A stretch of 64,000 nucleotides of DNA from Streptomyces venezuelae. GTDB taxonomy: Bacteria > Actinomycetota > Actinomycetes > Streptomycetales > Streptomycetaceae. The notes below the pieces were generated by a model. It saw only the letters and a program-made list of their open reading frames with translations. It made no database searches and had not been told where the DNA came from. Location: contig NZ_CP029193.1 in NCBI RefSeq assembly GCF_008642355.1, positions 6,906,001-6,970,000 on the forward strand. Direction: 5' to 3'. The position numbers and the translations under genes are program-made. Each line of letters begins with the position of its first letter. The first letter of the stretch is position 1. Of this stretch, positions 40,934-50,835 are shown piece by piece.

Positions 40934-41959
40934 GTGAGTTCACTGGTGGACGTCGCGCGGGAGGCGGGCGTGGCCGTGGCCACCGCGTCGCGTGTGCTCA
41001 GCGGGTCGGCCCATCCCGTGTCGGCCGCGACGCGGGCCAAGGTCCTGGCGGCGGCCGAGCGCCTCGAGTACTCGCCGAGCGCCCTGGCACGCGCGATGGT
41101 CTCGCCCCACAGCCGTCTCGTCGGCGTCCTGGTGAGCGACATCGTGAACCCGTACTTCTCGGTCATCGCCCGCGGTGTGGACGACGTGGCGACCAGGGCC
41201 GGTTACGTCACGATGCTCTCCAACGTCGACCGGCGCACCGAGACGGAGCTCGGCAGGCTGCGCGTCATGCGGGACTACCGTGCCGCGGGCGTGATCTTCG
41301 CGGGCAGCGGCCTCATCGACGACCCGCACCTGCCCGCCCTGGTCAAGGCCGTCCGGCAGGCGCGGGAGCAGGGCGTCCGGGCCGTCGCGCTCGCCGACCG
41401 CTCCCTCGGCTGCCCGACGATCACCGTGGACAACCGCGCGGCCGCCCACGACGTCACCGACCATCTCGTCTCGCTCGGCCACCGCCGGATCGCGTTGATC
41501 GAGGGCCCGCCCGGCATGATTGTCACCCGGCAGCGCAGGGAGGGCTTTCTCGCCTGCACGGCCGCGGCCGGGCTCGCCGACGGGGCCCGCTGCGTCCCCG
41601 GCGGCTTCGACCACGAGGCGGGGCACGCCGCCGCGCTGCGGCTGATCGCGCGGCCCCCGCTGCCCGACGCCGTCGTGGCCGCGAACGACGAGGCCGCGGT
41701 CGGCGTGCTCAGCGCACTGCGGCAGGCGGGCATCGACGTGCCGGGGGAGATCTCGGTCGCCGGCATCAACGACCTCGGGGTGGCGCGGCACGTCGGTCTC
41801 ACGACGGTGAGCCTGCCGCTGTACGAAATGGGGGCCATGGCCGCTCGCCGCATCGTCGACTCCCCTCCCGGCCCCGACGCCGCCCCTGGCTCGACCACGA
41901 CGCTCAGCCACCGGCTCGTCGCCCGGGAGACGACGGCCCGGCGTGCGCGGACGCGCTGA
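40934..41959 (+). CDS. LacI-family transcriptional regulator
   Basis: 341 residues, GTG start 40934. HTH: SSLVDVAREAGVAVATASRVLSGSAHPVSAATRAKVLAAAERLEYSPSALARAM (about 1-55). The effector domain includes VGVLVSDIVNPYFSVIARGVDDVA, GVIFAGSGL, HRRIALIEGPPG and VVAANDEAAVGVLSALRQAG, the usual PurR-type features. It is divergent from an ABC importer plus amidohydrolase operon with two GGAAAAC...TTTCC sites between. A LacI protein controlling a NitT/TauT-type importer is unusual, since LacI effectors are mostly sugars or nucleosides. 162 bp separate it from the arabinofuranosidase gene. Confidence 0.9.
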   Translation: MSSLVDVAREAGVAVATASRVLSGSAHPVSAATRAKVLAAAERLEYSPSALARAMVSPHSRLVGVLVSDIVNPYFSVIARGVDDVATRAGYVTMLSNVDRRTETELGRLRVMRDYRAAGVIFAGSGLIDDPHLPALVKAVRQAREQGVRAVALADRSLGCPTITVDNRAAAHDVTDHLVSLGHRRIALIEGPPGMIVTRQRREGFLACTAAAGLADGARCVPGGFDHEAGHAAALRLIARPPLPDAVVAANDEAAVGVLSALRQAGIDVPGEISVAGINDLGVARHVGLTTVSLPLYEMGAMAARRIVDSPPGPDAAPGSTTTLSHRLVARETTARRARTR

Positions 41960-42087
41960 ACAACCCACGACTTTCCGCTCCTTTCGGGCGCCTTCTGTTC
42001 GGCATCGCGAACCCGGCATCCGTTCTTGCGCGAGGCGTTGACGTGCCCAGGACCACTGCCTAAGTTGCGTTCGTAATCCTGACCGGT

Positions 42088-42103
42088 GTCTGAAATATCG
42101 AAC
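42088..42103. promoter_or_regulatory. IclR-type operator GTYCGAWATWTCGRAC (arabinofuranosidase promoter)
   Basis: GTCTGAAATATCGAAC matches the consensus at 15 of 16 positions and lies 18 bp before the ATG of GH51. Sites of the same shape lie before the TIM-barrel/ABC operon (51832), between the dehydratase and IclR (54170, 54189) and before IclR itself (54327). Confidence 0.75.
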
Positions 42104-42121
42104 ACGGTAGAGGTGGCGGAG

Positions 42122-44632
42122 ATGGGCTTGGCACGCGGACGTTGGAGAATCGGGCTCACCGCGGGGGTGCTGGGGTCCCTGCTCGCGGGCGCGCTCGCTG
42201 CGAGCCCCGGCGCGGCGGGGGCCGGCCCCGACGGGCCCACCGACTACACGATCGACGTCGATACGGCCCGTACGGGCGCGAAGATCGACGACACGATGTA
42301 CGGCGTCTTCTACGAGGACATCAACCGCGCGGCCGACGGCGGGCTCTACGCGGAGCTCGTGCAGAACAGGTCCTTCGAGTACAGCACCGACGACAACACG
42401 GCCTACACCTCGCTCACCTCGTGGGACGTGGCGGGCGCCGCGCGGGTCCTGAACGACGACGGGCGCCTCAACGCCCGCAACCGCAACTACCTTTCCATGG
42501 ACGCCGGTTCGACCGTCACCAACTCGGGCTACAACACCGGTATCGCGGTCATCCGGGGCCGGCGGTACGACTTCTCGGTCTGGGCCCGCACCGACGCCTC
42601 GGCGCGCGCACCGCTGACCATCGGCATCACGGACTCCACCGGCGACCTGGCCACGGCCCGCCGCGTCACCGCGCGGGGCGGCTGGGCGAAGTACGAGGCC
42701 TCCTTCACCGCCACCCGCACCTCCGCCAACGGCCGCCTCTCCGTGCGGGCCGGCGCCCCCGTCGCACTCGACATGATCTCCCTCTTCCCGCGCGACACGT
42801 ACAAGGGCCGCGAGAACGGCCTGCGCAAGGACCTCGCGCAGAAGATCGCCGACCTGCGCCCGGGGTTCCTGCGCTTCCCGGGCGGCTGTCTCGTCAACAC
42901 CGGCAGCCATGAGGCGTACGACGAACAGTCGGGCTGGCAGCGGAAGCGCTCCTACCAGTGGAAGGACACCATAGGCCCGGTCGAACAACGCGCCACGAAC
43001 AGCAACTTCTGGGGCTACAACCAGAGTTACGGTCTCGGCTACTACGAATACTTCCAGTTCGCCGAGGACACCGGCGCCATGCCGCTGCCCGTGGTGCCCG
43101 CCCTGGTCACCGGCTGCGGCCAGAACAAGGCCACCGACGACGACGCGCTCCTGAAGCGGCACATCCAGGACACCCTCGACCTCATCGAGTTCGCCAACGG
43201 GCCCGTGACGAGCGAGTGGGGCAGGAAGCGCGCCGACATGGGCCATCCCAAGCCCTTCCGCCTCACCCACCTGGAGGTCGGCAACGAGGAGAACCTGCCC
43301 GAGGCGTTCTTCGCGCGCTTCAAGAAGTTCCGGGAGGCCATCGAGGCCGCGTACCCGGACGTGACGGTGATCTCCAACTCCGGCCCCGACGACAGCGGTT
43401 CGACGTTCGACACGGCATGGAAACTCAACCGGGAAGCGAACGTCGACATGGTCGACGAGCACTACTACAACAGCCCCCGGTGGTTCCTGGAGAACAACGG
43501 CCGCTACGACTCCTACGACCGCGGGGGCCCGAAGGTGTTCCTGGGCGAGTACGCCTCCCAGGGCAACCGCTTTTCCGACTCGCTCTCCGAAGCCGCGTTC
43601 ATGACCGGCCTGGAGCGCAACGCCGACATCGTGAAGCTCGCCTCGTACGCGCCGCTGCTCGCCAACGAGGACTACGTGCAGTGGAAGCCGAACATGATCT
43701 GGTTCGACAACGACCAGTCCTGGGGCTCGGCGAACTACGAGACGCAGAAGCTCTTCATGCGCAACGTCGGTGACGAGGTGGTGCCCTCCACCGCCTCCGG
43801 CACTCCCGCCACCACCGGCCCCATCACCGGCGCCGTCGGCCTCTCCACCTGGGCGACCAGCGCCGCCTACGACGACGTGAAGGTCACCGGGGAGGACGGC
43901 GGGACCCTCCTCGCCGACGACTTCTCGGCCGGCGACGCGCAGTGGCGGAAGTCGACGGGACGCGGCAGCTGGACGGTACGGGACGGCGCGTACGTCCAGT
44001 CCGACGAGACCGCCGAGGACACCCTCGTCACCGCGGGCGACCCGAACTGGAGCAACTACGACCTCGAAGTGAAGGCCACCAAGAAGGCCGGCAAGGAAGG
44101 CTTCCTGGTCGCCTTCGGCGTCCAGGACACCGGCAACCACTACTGGTGGAACCTCGGCGGCTGGAACAACACCCGCTCGGCGGTCGAGAAGAGCACCGAC
44201 GGCGGCAAGCAGACGATGGCCGAGGACGGCACGACCATCGACACGGGCCGCAGCTACGACCTGCGCGTCGAGGTGCGCGGCCGCCAGGTGACGCTCTACC
44301 TCGACGGCAAGAAGTGGGGCTCCTTCACCGACGACAAGCCCGCCGAACCCTTCCGCCAGGTCGTCACCCGTGACAAGGCCACCGGCGAACTGATCGTCAA
44401 GGTCGTCAACGCCCGCGCGGCACAGGCCCGCACGGAGATCGGCCTCGGCGCGGGCGCGCGGGTCGCGCCGGAGGCACGGGTCACCACACTGACCGCCGAC
44501 CCGGCCGCCGAGAACACGGAGGACGAGCGGCCCGTCGCACCGAAGACGTCCCTTTTCAAGGGCGTGGACGACACCTTCTCGTACACCTTCCCCGCGCACT
44601 CGGTGACGTTCCTGCGGATCAAGACGGAGTAA
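42122..44632 (+). CDS. secreted GH51 alpha-L-arabinofuranosidase with inserted jelly-roll domain
   Basis: 836 residues from ATG 42122 (GAGGTGGCGGAG before it); the GTG at 42086 would place the operator inside the gene. Signal peptide about 1-34 (LTAGVLGSLLAGALAASPG). An N-terminal beta region (about 40-225) includes MYGVFYEDINRAADGGLYAEL and a CBM-like segment; the (beta/alpha)8 barrel has FLRFPGGCLVNTG, acid/base HLEVGNEEN and nucleophile VFLGEYASQG. About residues 600-745 form an inserted concanavalin/LamG-like jelly roll (DDFSAGDAQWRK to YLDGKKWGSF). The C-terminal beta domain ends SVTFLRIKTE. It removes arabinofuranosyl side chains. Its downstream neighbour is GH43. Confidence 0.9.
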   Translation: MGLARGRWRIGLTAGVLGSLLAGALAASPGAAGAGPDGPTDYTIDVDTARTGAKIDDTMYGVFYEDINRAADGGLYAELVQNRSFEYSTDDNTAYTSLTSWDVAGAARVLNDDGRLNARNRNYLSMDAGSTVTNSGYNTGIAVIRGRRYDFSVWARTDASARAPLTIGITDSTGDLATARRVTARGGWAKYEASFTATRTSANGRLSVRAGAPVALDMISLFPRDTYKGRENGLRKDLAQKIADLRPGFLRFPGGCLVNTGSHEAYDEQSGWQRKRSYQWKDTIGPVEQRATNSNFWGYNQSYGLGYYEYFQFAEDTGAMPLPVVPALVTGCGQNKATDDDALLKRHIQDTLDLIEFANGPVTSEWGRKRADMGHPKPFRLTHLEVGNEENLPEAFFARFKKFREAIEAAYPDVTVISNSGPDDSGSTFDTAWKLNREANVDMVDEHYYNSPRWFLENNGRYDSYDRGGPKVFLGEYASQGNRFSDSLSEAAFMTGLERNADIVKLASYAPLLANEDYVQWKPNMIWFDNDQSWGSANYETQKLFMRNVGDEVVPSTASGTPATTGPITGAVGLSTWATSAAYDDVKVTGEDGGTLLADDFSAGDAQWRKSTGRGSWTVRDGAYVQSDETAEDTLVTAGDPNWSNYDLEVKATKKAGKEGFLVAFGVQDTGNHYWWNLGGWNNTRSAVEKSTDGGKQTMAEDGTTIDTGRSYDLRVEVRGRQVTLYLDGKKWGSFTDDKPAEPFRQVVTRDKATGELIVKVVNARAAQARTEIGLGAGARVAPEARVTTLTADPAAENTEDERPVAPKTSLFKGVDDTFSYTFPAHSVTFLRIKTE

Positions 44633-44663
44633 CCCCCACCCTCCTCGAAAGGTGCCCGACCCC

Positions 44664-45722
44664 ATGTATCCCGACCGCAGACTCCTCCTGAAGAGCGCGG
44701 CCCTCGCCGCGGGCGCCCTCACCGCCGCCCCCGCCGTCGCCCACTCCACGACATCCGCCGCCGCGCGCCCGGCCCCCTACGCCAACCCCCTCGTCCGGCA
44801 GCGCGCCGACCCGCACATCCACCGCCACACCGACGGCCGCTACTACTTCACCGCCACCGCACCCGAGTACGACCGCATCATCCTGCGCCGCTCCCGCACG
44901 CTGCGGGGCCTCGCCACCGCCGAGGAGGCCGTCGTCTGGCGCAGGCACGCGAGCGGCGACATGGGCGCGCACATCTGGGCGCCGGAGATCCACCACATCG
45001 ACGGCAAGTGGTACCTCTACTTCGCCGCCGCGCCCGCCGACGACGTGTGGAAGATCCGCATGTGGGTCCTGGAGAACCCCCACCGAGACCCGTTCAAGGG
45101 GACCTGGACGGAGAAGGGGCGCATCGTCACCGCCTGGGACACGTTCTCCCTGGACGCGACCACGTTCACCCACCGCGGCTCCCGTTATCTGGCGTGGGCG
45201 CAGTACGAGCCCGGTACGGACAACAACACGGCCGTGTTCCTGTCGCGCATGGCTGACCCGGTGACCCTGACGGGGCCTCAGGTACGGCTCACCACACCCG
45301 AGTACGACTGGGAGTGCGTCGGGTTCAAGGTGAACGAGGGTGCGTCGGTCATCCAGCGCAACGGACGGGTCTTCATGACGTACTCCGCCAGTGCCACCGA
45401 TGCCAACTACTGCCTGGGTCTGCTCACCGCGGACGCCGGCAGTGACCTCCTCGACGCCGCTTCGTGGACGAAGTCCCCGCGGCCCGTCTTCACCAGCAAC
45501 GAGCGGACCGGGCAGTACGGCCCCGGCCACAACTCGTTCACCGTCGCCGAGGACGGCCGCACGGACGTCCTCGTCTACCACGCCCGCCAGTACAAGGACA
45601 TCACCGGCGACCCCCTGAACGACCCGAACCGGCACACCCGCGTCCAGCGCCTCGGCTGGAAGCCGGACGGGACACCGGACTTCGGTGTCCCGGTCGCGGA
45701 CGGAAGGGTCGTCGGAGGCTGA
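44664..45722 (+). CDS. secreted GH43 arabinofuranosidase/arabinanase
   Basis: 352 residues from ATG 44664; a GTG at 44652 is in frame but is 1 nt from the GAAAGG site. Tat signal: DRRLLLKSAALAAGALTAAPAVA (twin Arg). The five-blade beta-propeller GH43 residues are the base Asp in RQRADPHIHRH (about 48), the pKa-modulating Asp in FSLDATTF (about 163) and the acid Glu in GFKVNEGASVI (about 222), plus HIWAPEIHHIDGKWYLYF and YGPGHNSFTVAEDG. It resembles Streptomyces exo-1,5-alpha-L-arabinofuranosidase (Araf43A-like). It is 31 bp downstream of GH51 and almost certainly co-transcribed. Confidence 0.9.
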   Translation: MYPDRRLLLKSAALAAGALTAAPAVAHSTTSAAARPAPYANPLVRQRADPHIHRHTDGRYYFTATAPEYDRIILRRSRTLRGLATAEEAVVWRRHASGDMGAHIWAPEIHHIDGKWYLYFAAAPADDVWKIRMWVLENPHRDPFKGTWTEKGRIVTAWDTFSLDATTFTHRGSRYLAWAQYEPGTDNNTAVFLSRMADPVTLTGPQVRLTTPEYDWECVGFKVNEGASVIQRNGRVFMTYSASATDANYCLGLLTADAGSDLLDAASWTKSPRPVFTSNERTGQYGPGHNSFTVAEDGRTDVLVYHARQYKDITGDPLNDPNRHTRVQRLGWKPDGTPDFGVPVADGRVVGG

Positions 45723-45728
45723 CCCCGC

Positions 45729-46877
45729 TCAGCGCGCCGAGAAGGCGTGCACCGTGCTCGACCTGTAGGTCTCCCCGGGCCGCAGCACCGTCGAAGGGAA
45801 CGACGGGTGGTTCGGGGAGTCCGGGAAGTGCTGGGTCTCCAGACAGAGGCCGTCGCCCTGGCGGTACGTGCGGCCCGAGGGGCCTGCCAGGGTGCCGTCG
45901 AGGAAGTTGCCGGAGTAGAACTGGACGCCGGGCTCGGTCGTGGCGATCCTCATCGTGCGGCCGGAGTCCGGGTCCCGCAGCGTCGCGAAGTGCTCGGGGC
46001 GGCGGGTGAGGCCTTTGTCCAGGACCCAGTTGTGGTCGTACCCCTTGGCGCCCACCAGCTGCGGATGCGCGACGCGGATGTCCTTCCCGACGGTCTTGGC
46101 CCGCCGGAAATCGAAGGGAGTGCCCGCCACCGGCGCCAGCTCGCCCGTCGGGATCAGGACCGCGTCCGTCGGGGTGAACCGGCGCGCGGCGAGCGTCAGT
46201 TCGTGGTCGTAGATGCCGCCGCTGCCCTCGCCCGCGAGGTTGTAGTACGTGTGGTTGGTGAGGTTCACGACGGTCGCCCTGTCGGTCGTCGCCGCGTAAT
46301 CGATGCGCCAGTCGCCGCGCGGCGTGAGGGTGTACGTCACCTTCACGCGGAGCGTGCCGGGGTACCCCATCTCACCGTCGACACTCACGTACCGCAGGAC
46401 GAGACCGACCCCCGACGGCCCTGTGAACGGCTCCACGTCCCACACGCGCGTGTTGAAGCCTTTCGCGCCACCGTGCAGGCTGTTCTCGCCGTCGTTGACG
46501 GAGAGCTGGTGCGTGGTGCCGTCCAGGGTGAAGCGGCCGCGCGCGATGCGGTTGCCGTAGCGGCCGATGAGCGCGCCGAAGAACGTGTCCCCTGCGACGT
46601 ACGCCTCGACGCTGTCGTAGCCGAGGGAGACGTTCGTGTACCGGCCGCGCCGGTCCGGCAGTTCCAGGGACTGGACGATGCCGCCGTACGACAGGACTTT
46701 CAGCCGCGTGCCGCCGTTCGCCAGCGACCAGCGGTACACCTTGGTGCCGTCGGCGAGCCTGCCGAACAGCTCCTTCGTGGGCCGGGCGCCGTCCGTCGCG
46801 TACGACGTGCCGCCCGCCACGGTCGTCGTGATGCCCGCCGCGGCCGCCGCCAGCACGGTGCGTCTGCTCGTTTCCAT
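45729..46877 (-). CDS. Tat-exported aldose 1-epimerase (mutarotase)
   Basis: 382 residues, ATG 46877 with CTGGAGG upstream. The N-terminus SRRTVLAAAAAGITTTVAGG is a twin-arginine signal, unusual for GalM. The fold motifs are LSYGGIVQSLELPDR, GRYGNRIARGRFTLDG, NSLHGGAKGFNTRVW (His), NLTNHTYYNLAGEGSGG (catalytic His near 200), YDHNWVLDK, FYSGNFLDGTLAG and LCLETQHFPDSPNHPSFPS (catalytic Glu). It interconverts alpha and beta anomers of aldoses outside the cell, which fits uptake by the adjacent sugar ABC importer. It is the last gene of that operon (39-bp gap to the permease). Confidence 0.9.
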   Translation of the reverse strand: METSRRTVLAAAAAGITTTVAGGTSYATDGARPTKELFGRLADGTKVYRWSLANGGTRLKVLSYGGIVQSLELPDRRGRYTNVSLGYDSVEAYVAGDTFFGALIGRYGNRIARGRFTLDGTTHQLSVNDGENSLHGGAKGFNTRVWDVEPFTGPSGVGLVLRYVSVDGEMGYPGTLRVKVTYTLTPRGDWRIDYAATTDRATVVNLTNHTYYNLAGEGSGGIYDHELTLAARRFTPTDAVLIPTGELAPVAGTPFDFRRAKTVGKDIRVAHPQLVGAKGYDHNWVLDKGLTRRPEHFATLRDPDSGRTMRIATTEPGVQFYSGNFLDGTLAGPSGRTYRQGDGLCLETQHFPDSPNHPSFPSTVLRPGETYRSSTVHAFSAR

Positions 46878-46916
46878 GTGCGCCTCCAGAAAAAAGGGGG
46901 GACTCGGGGGACAGGG

Positions 46917-48146
46917 CTAGCGGCCGACCTTGCGCTTGTTCCAGACGTCGAAACCGACCGCCGCCAGCAGCACCAGGCCCTTGATGACCTGCTGGTAGTC
47001 CGTGCCGATGTTGACCAGGGACATGCCCTGGTTGAGCACGCCGAGGACCAGGCCGCCGATCACGGCGCCCATCACCGTGCCCACACCGCCGCTCATCGAC
47101 GCACCGCCGATGAACGAGGCGGCGATCGCCTCCAGTTCGAAGTTCAGGCCGGCCTGCGGGGTGCCCGCGTTCAGCCGCGCGGCGTACACACAGCCCGCGA
47201 GGGCCGCGAGCACACCCATGTTGACGAAGATCAGGAAGGTGACGCGCTTGTCCTTGACGCCGGACAGCTTCGCCGCCGCCTTGTTGCCGCCGAGCGCGTA
47301 CACGTGCCGGCCGATGACCGCGTTGCGCATCACGTAGCCGAGCCCGATCAGCAGACCGCACATGATGAGCAGCACCACCGGCACACCGCGGAAGCTCGCG
47401 AGGGTCAGTGTGAAGGCGACGACGGCGGCGCTGATCGCGACCAGCTTGGCCACCCACAGGCTCGTCGGCGTGACGTCCAGGTCGTACGCCAACTGCTGCT
47501 TGCGGCTGCGCCATTCGCGGAACACCAGGAACACGATGGTCACGAAGCCGATGACGAGTGTCGGGTTGTGGTACTGCGTGTACGGGCCCATCTCCGGGAT
47601 GAAGCCCTTGGCGATGTTCTGGAAGCCGTCGGGGAACGGCGACAGCGACTGGCCCTCCAGGACGATCTGCGTCAGTCCGCGGAACAGCAGCATCCCGGCG
47701 AGCGTCACGATGAAGGACGGGATGCCGACGTATGCGATGAAGAACCCCTGCCACGCGCCCGCGACCGCGCCGATCAGCAGCGACAGGACGAGCGCGAGCA
47801 CCCACGGCATGTCGTGCTTGACCATCATCACCGCCGACATGGCGCCCACGAAGGCGACCAGCGAGCCGACGGACAGATCGATGTGGCCCGCGATGATGAC
47901 GATCATCATGCCGATGGCCAGGATCAGGATGTAGCCGTTCTGCTGGATCAGGTTGGAGACGTTGCTCGGCAGGAGCAGGACGCCGTCCGACCAGATCTGG
48001 AAGAGGATGACGATGAACGCCAGGGCGATGAGCATCCCGTACTGGCGCATGTTGGAGCGCACGCTCCGCAGCAGCAGCTCGCCGACGGAGTGCCGGGCGG
48101 GTGGCGCGGACGTCGTGTCGCGCGCGGGCTTGGTCGTGGTGGTCAT
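46917..48146 (-). CDS. mmsB: sugar ABC transporter permease (MmsB/GguB type)
   Basis: 409 residues, ATG 48146 (CTGAGGCC upstream). A ribose/xylose-type BPD_transp_2 permease with about ten helices: LILAIGMMIVIIAGHIDLSVGSLVAFVGA, YVGIPSFIVTLAGMLLFRGL, VVLLIMCGLLIGLGYVMRN, GRHVYALGGNKAAAKLSGV, EAIAASFIGGASMSGGVGT. The 'GHIDLSVGS' and 'A.GGN..AA.LSG' motifs are those of the carbohydrate uptake family 2. It pairs with the ATPase 10 bp upstream. The length over 400 residues is as in the multiple-monosaccharide (GguB) members. Confidence 0.9.
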   Translation of the reverse strand: MTTTTKPARDTTSAPPARHSVGELLLRSVRSNMRQYGMLIALAFIVILFQIWSDGVLLLPSNVSNLIQQNGYILILAIGMMIVIIAGHIDLSVGSLVAFVGAMSAVMMVKHDMPWVLALVLSLLIGAVAGAWQGFFIAYVGIPSFIVTLAGMLLFRGLTQIVLEGQSLSPFPDGFQNIAKGFIPEMGPYTQYHNPTLVIGFVTIVFLVFREWRSRKQQLAYDLDVTPTSLWVAKLVAISAAVVAFTLTLASFRGVPVVLLIMCGLLIGLGYVMRNAVIGRHVYALGGNKAAAKLSGVKDKRVTFLIFVNMGVLAALAGCVYAARLNAGTPQAGLNFELEAIAASFIGGASMSGGVGTVMGAVIGGLVLGVLNQGMSLVNIGTDYQQVIKGLVLLAAVGFDVWNKRKVGR

Positions 48147-48156
48147 GGCGGAGGCC

Positions 48157-49716
48157 TCAGCTTCTGTTCTTGGTCATGTGGCGCATCAGGAGTTCCTGGG
48201 TGGCGTCCGCGCGGTCGACCTCACCGGTCAGCCGGCCCTCGGCCATCGTGTAGATCCGGTCGCACATCCCGAGCAGCTCGGGCAGCTCGGAGGAGATGAA
48301 CAGCACCGCCTTGCCGGCCGCGGCGAGCCGGTCGATGACGGTGTAGATCTCGTACTTCGCGCCGACGTCGATGCCGCGCGTCGGCTCGTCGAGGATCAGC
48401 ACCTCCGGGTCGGCGTGGATCCACTTGCTGAGCACGACCTTCTGCTGGTTGCCGCCGGACAGCCGCCCCACCTGCTCGAACACGGTGGGCGCCTTGATGT
48501 TCATCGACTTCCGGTAGCGCTCGGCGACGGAACGCTCGTGGTGTCCGTCCACGAAGCCGTCCTTGCGCCGCATGCCGGGCAGCGAGGCCAGGGAGATGTT
48601 CCGGTTGATGTCGTCGATGAGGTTCAGGCCGTACTGCTTGCGGTCCTCCGTGACGTACGCGATCCCGGCGTCGACCGCGGCGGGCACCGTCTTCGTCACG
48701 ACCCTGCGGCCCCCGACCGACACGGTGCCGGTGACGTACTGGCCGTAGGAGCGGCCGAAGACGGACATCGCGAGCTCCGTGCGGCCCGCGCCCATCAGCC
48801 CCGCGATGCCGACGATCTCACCGCGCCGCACGGTCAGCGACACGTCGTCGACGACCGTGCGCTGGTGGTCGACCGGGTGCCGCACCGTCCAGTTCTCCAC
48901 GGAGAGGGCGGGAGCACCCGCGTCCTCGCCCTCGTAGGGCGTGCGGTCGGGGAAGCGGTGGTCGAGGTCGCGGCCGACCATGCCGCGGATGATGCGGTCC
49001 TCCGACAACTGCGGGTCGCTGTCCGGGCGTTCGCGGACCGTCAGGGTCTCGATGGTCCGCCCGTCGCGGAGGATCGTCACCGAGTCCGTGATGGCCCGGA
49101 TCTCGTTCAGCTTGTGGGAGATGATGATGCTGGCGATCCCCTGCTCGCGCAGCTCCACGATGAGGTCCAGGAGCTTGGCGCTGTCCTCGTCGTTGAGCGC
49201 GGCGGTCGGCTCGTCCAGGATCAGCAGCTTCACCTCCTTGGACAGCGCCTTCGCGATCTCCACCAGCTGCTGCTTGCCCACGCCGATGTCGGCGACCGGC
49301 GTCTGCGGCTTCTCGTCCAGGCCCACCCGCTTCAGGAGCGCGCTCGCCCTGCGCAGCGTGCCGTGCCAGTCGATGAACCCGCGGCGGCCCTGTTCGTTGC
49401 CGAGGAAGATGTTCTCGGCGATGGACAGGTGGGGGACCAGGGCGAGCTCCTGGTGGATGATGACGATGCCGCGGCGCTCGCTGGCCCGGATGTCCCTGAA
49501 GGCCGTCCGCTCGCCCTCGAAGTGGATCTCGCCGTCGTAGCTGCCGTGGGCGTGGACGCCGCTGAGGACCTTCATCAGCGTCGACTTGCCCGCGCCGTTC
49601 TCGCCGCAGATCGCGTGGATCTCCCCGGCGCGCACGGTCAGGTTCACGTCGGAGAGCGCCTTGACGCCGGGGAACGTCTTGGTGATCCCGCGCATCTCCA
49701 GGACCGGGCGGCTCAC
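48157..49716 (-). CDS. mmsA: sugar ABC transporter ATPase, two NBDs (MmsA/GguA type)
   Basis: 519 residues from GTG 49716, overlapping the binding-protein stop as GTGA. NBD1 has Walker [11 protein letters not shown] (about 37-46), [27 protein letters not shown] and Walker [16 protein letters not shown]2 has a degenerate Walker [25 protein letters not shown] switch region ([12 protein letters not shown]), [12 protein letters not shown] and Walker [13 protein letters not shown]. The second Walker A lacks the usual Lys (R instead), typical for this family. The C-terminus (MRHMTKNRS) is normal. It drives import of a monosaccharide such as arabinose or galactose. Confidence 0.92.
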   Translation of the reverse strand: MSRPVLEMRGITKTFPGVKALSDVNLTVRAGEIHAICGENGAGKSTLMKVLSGVHAHGSYDGEIHFEGERTAFRDIRASERRGIVIIHQELALVPHLSIAENIFLGNEQGRRGFIDWHGTLRRASALLKRVGLDEKPQTPVADIGVGKQQLVEIAKALSKEVKLLILDEPTAALNDEDSAKLLDLIVELREQGIASIIISHKLNEIRAITDSVTILRDGRTIETLTVRERPDSDPQLSEDRIIRGMVGRDLDHRFPDRTPYEGEDAGAPALSVENWTVRHPVDHQRTVVDDVSLTVRRGEIVGIAGLMGAGRTELAMSVFGRSYGQYVTGTVSVGGRRVVTKTVPAAVDAGIAYVTEDRKQYGLNLIDDINRNISLASLPGMRRKDGFVDGHHERSVAERYRKSMNIKAPTVFEQVGRLSGGNQQKVVLSKWIHADPEVLILDEPTRGIDVGAKYEIYTVIDRLAAAGKAVLFISSELPELLGMCDRIYTMAEGRLTGEVDRADATQELLMRHMTKNRS

Positions 49717-50831
49717 GTGAGCTGCCCTGCCGTGAAGTACCCCTCGTCGACGAGGAGGTCCGTGTTCGACTTGTCGATGCTGACGGGGTCGAGGAGATAG
49801 GCCGGTACGGTCTTCTTGCCGTTGTGGTACCCCGTCGTGTTGTTGACCTCGGGCTTCCTGTCGTTCAGGACGGCGTCGCCCATGGCCACGGTCTGCGCGG
49901 CCAGCTTGCGGGTGTCCTTGAACACCGTCTGTGTCTGCTCGCCCCGGATGATGGACTTCACCGACGCGAGCTCCGCGTCCTGCCCCGTGATCACCGGCAG
50001 CGGCCGGCTCTTCGAGCCGTACCCCGCGCTCTTCAGCGCCGAGATGATGCCGAGCGAGATCCCGTCGTACGGCGAGAGGACCGCGTCGACCTTCGCCGAG
50101 CCGTAGTTCTTGCTGATCAGGTCGTCCATGCGCTTCTGTGCGGTGCCGCCGTCCCAGCGCAGGGTGGTGGCCTGGTTCATCCTCGTCTGCTTGCTGCGGA
50201 CGGTGAGCCTGCCGCTGTCGAAGTACGGCTGCAGCACCTTCATGGCGCCGTTCCAGAAGTACTTGGTGTTGTTGTCGTCCGGCGATCCCGCGAACAGCTC
50301 GATGTTGTAGGAGTCGCCGGACTTGTCCTCCGGCTTGCCCAGCTTCAGCTTGTCGACGATGTACTGCGCCTCCAGGCGGCCGACGCGCTCGTTGTCGAAC
50401 GACGCGTAGTAGTCGACGTTCTCGGTGCCGAGGATGAGCCGGTCGTACGAGATCACCGGGATGCCCGCGTCGTGCGCACGCCCCAGGACGTCGGTCAGCG
50501 CCGAGCCGTCGATCGCGGCGACCACCAGGAGGCTGCGCCCCTTGGTGATCATGTTCTCCAGCTGGGCGACCTGGTTCTCGACCTTGTCGTCGCCGTACTG
50601 CAGATCGGTCTGGTAACCGGCCTTCTGGAACTGCTTCGCCATGTTCTCGCCGTCGGCTATCCACCGCTCCGAGGACTTGGTGGGCATCGCGAGGCCGATG
50701 GTGGCGCCCTCTCCGGCGTCCGGTTTGTAGCGGCTGCCGCCCTTGGCCTCCTGGCCGCACGCGGTGAGCGAGCCGAGCAGGACGGCTGCGGCCACGGCTG
50801 CGGCGAGGCGGGTGCGTCTGCGGATGGTCAC
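49713..50831 (-). CDS. chvE: ChvE-type sugar-binding lipoprotein
   Basis: 372 residues, GTG 50831 with AAGGGAGCTGACCCC upstream. Lipobox LTACG (Cys near 26) after [18 protein letters not shown]. The Peripla_BP_4 fold has [84 protein letters not shown] and [37 protein letters not shown]. These match the ChvE (multiple-monosaccharide) group, which binds galactose, arabinose and related aldoses. It is 4 bp after the TIM-barrel gene and overlaps the ATPase (GTGA). Confidence 0.9.
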   Translation of the reverse strand: MTIRRRTRLAAAVAAAVLLGSLTACGQEAKGGSRYKPDAGEGATIGLAMPTKSSERWIADGENMAKQFQKAGYQTDLQYGDDKVENQVAQLENMITKGRSLLVVAAIDGSALTDVLGRAHDAGIPVISYDRLILGTENVDYYASFDNERVGRLEAQYIVDKLKLGKPEDKSGDSYNIELFAGSPDDNNTKYFWNGAMKVLQPYFDSGRLTVRSKQTRMNQATTLRWDGGTAQKRMDDLISKNYGSAKVDAVLSPYDGISLGIISALKSAGYGSKSRPLPVITGQDAELASVKSIIRGEQTQTVFKDTRKLAAQTVAMGDAVLNDRKPEVNNTTGYHNGKKTVPAYLLDPVSIDKSNTDLLVDEGYFTAGQLT

Positions 50832-50835
50832 GGGG

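Noticed and set aside
40940..44749. 1269-residue open frame on the minus strand
   Set aside because: Complement of the LacI and GH51 genes; composition is Gly/Arg/Val-rich with no domains.
48157..50760. 867-residue frame that would fuse extra sequence to the sugar ATPase
   Set aside because: The extension reads the binding-protein gene in a wrong frame. The GTG at 49716 with GTGA overlap is the real start.
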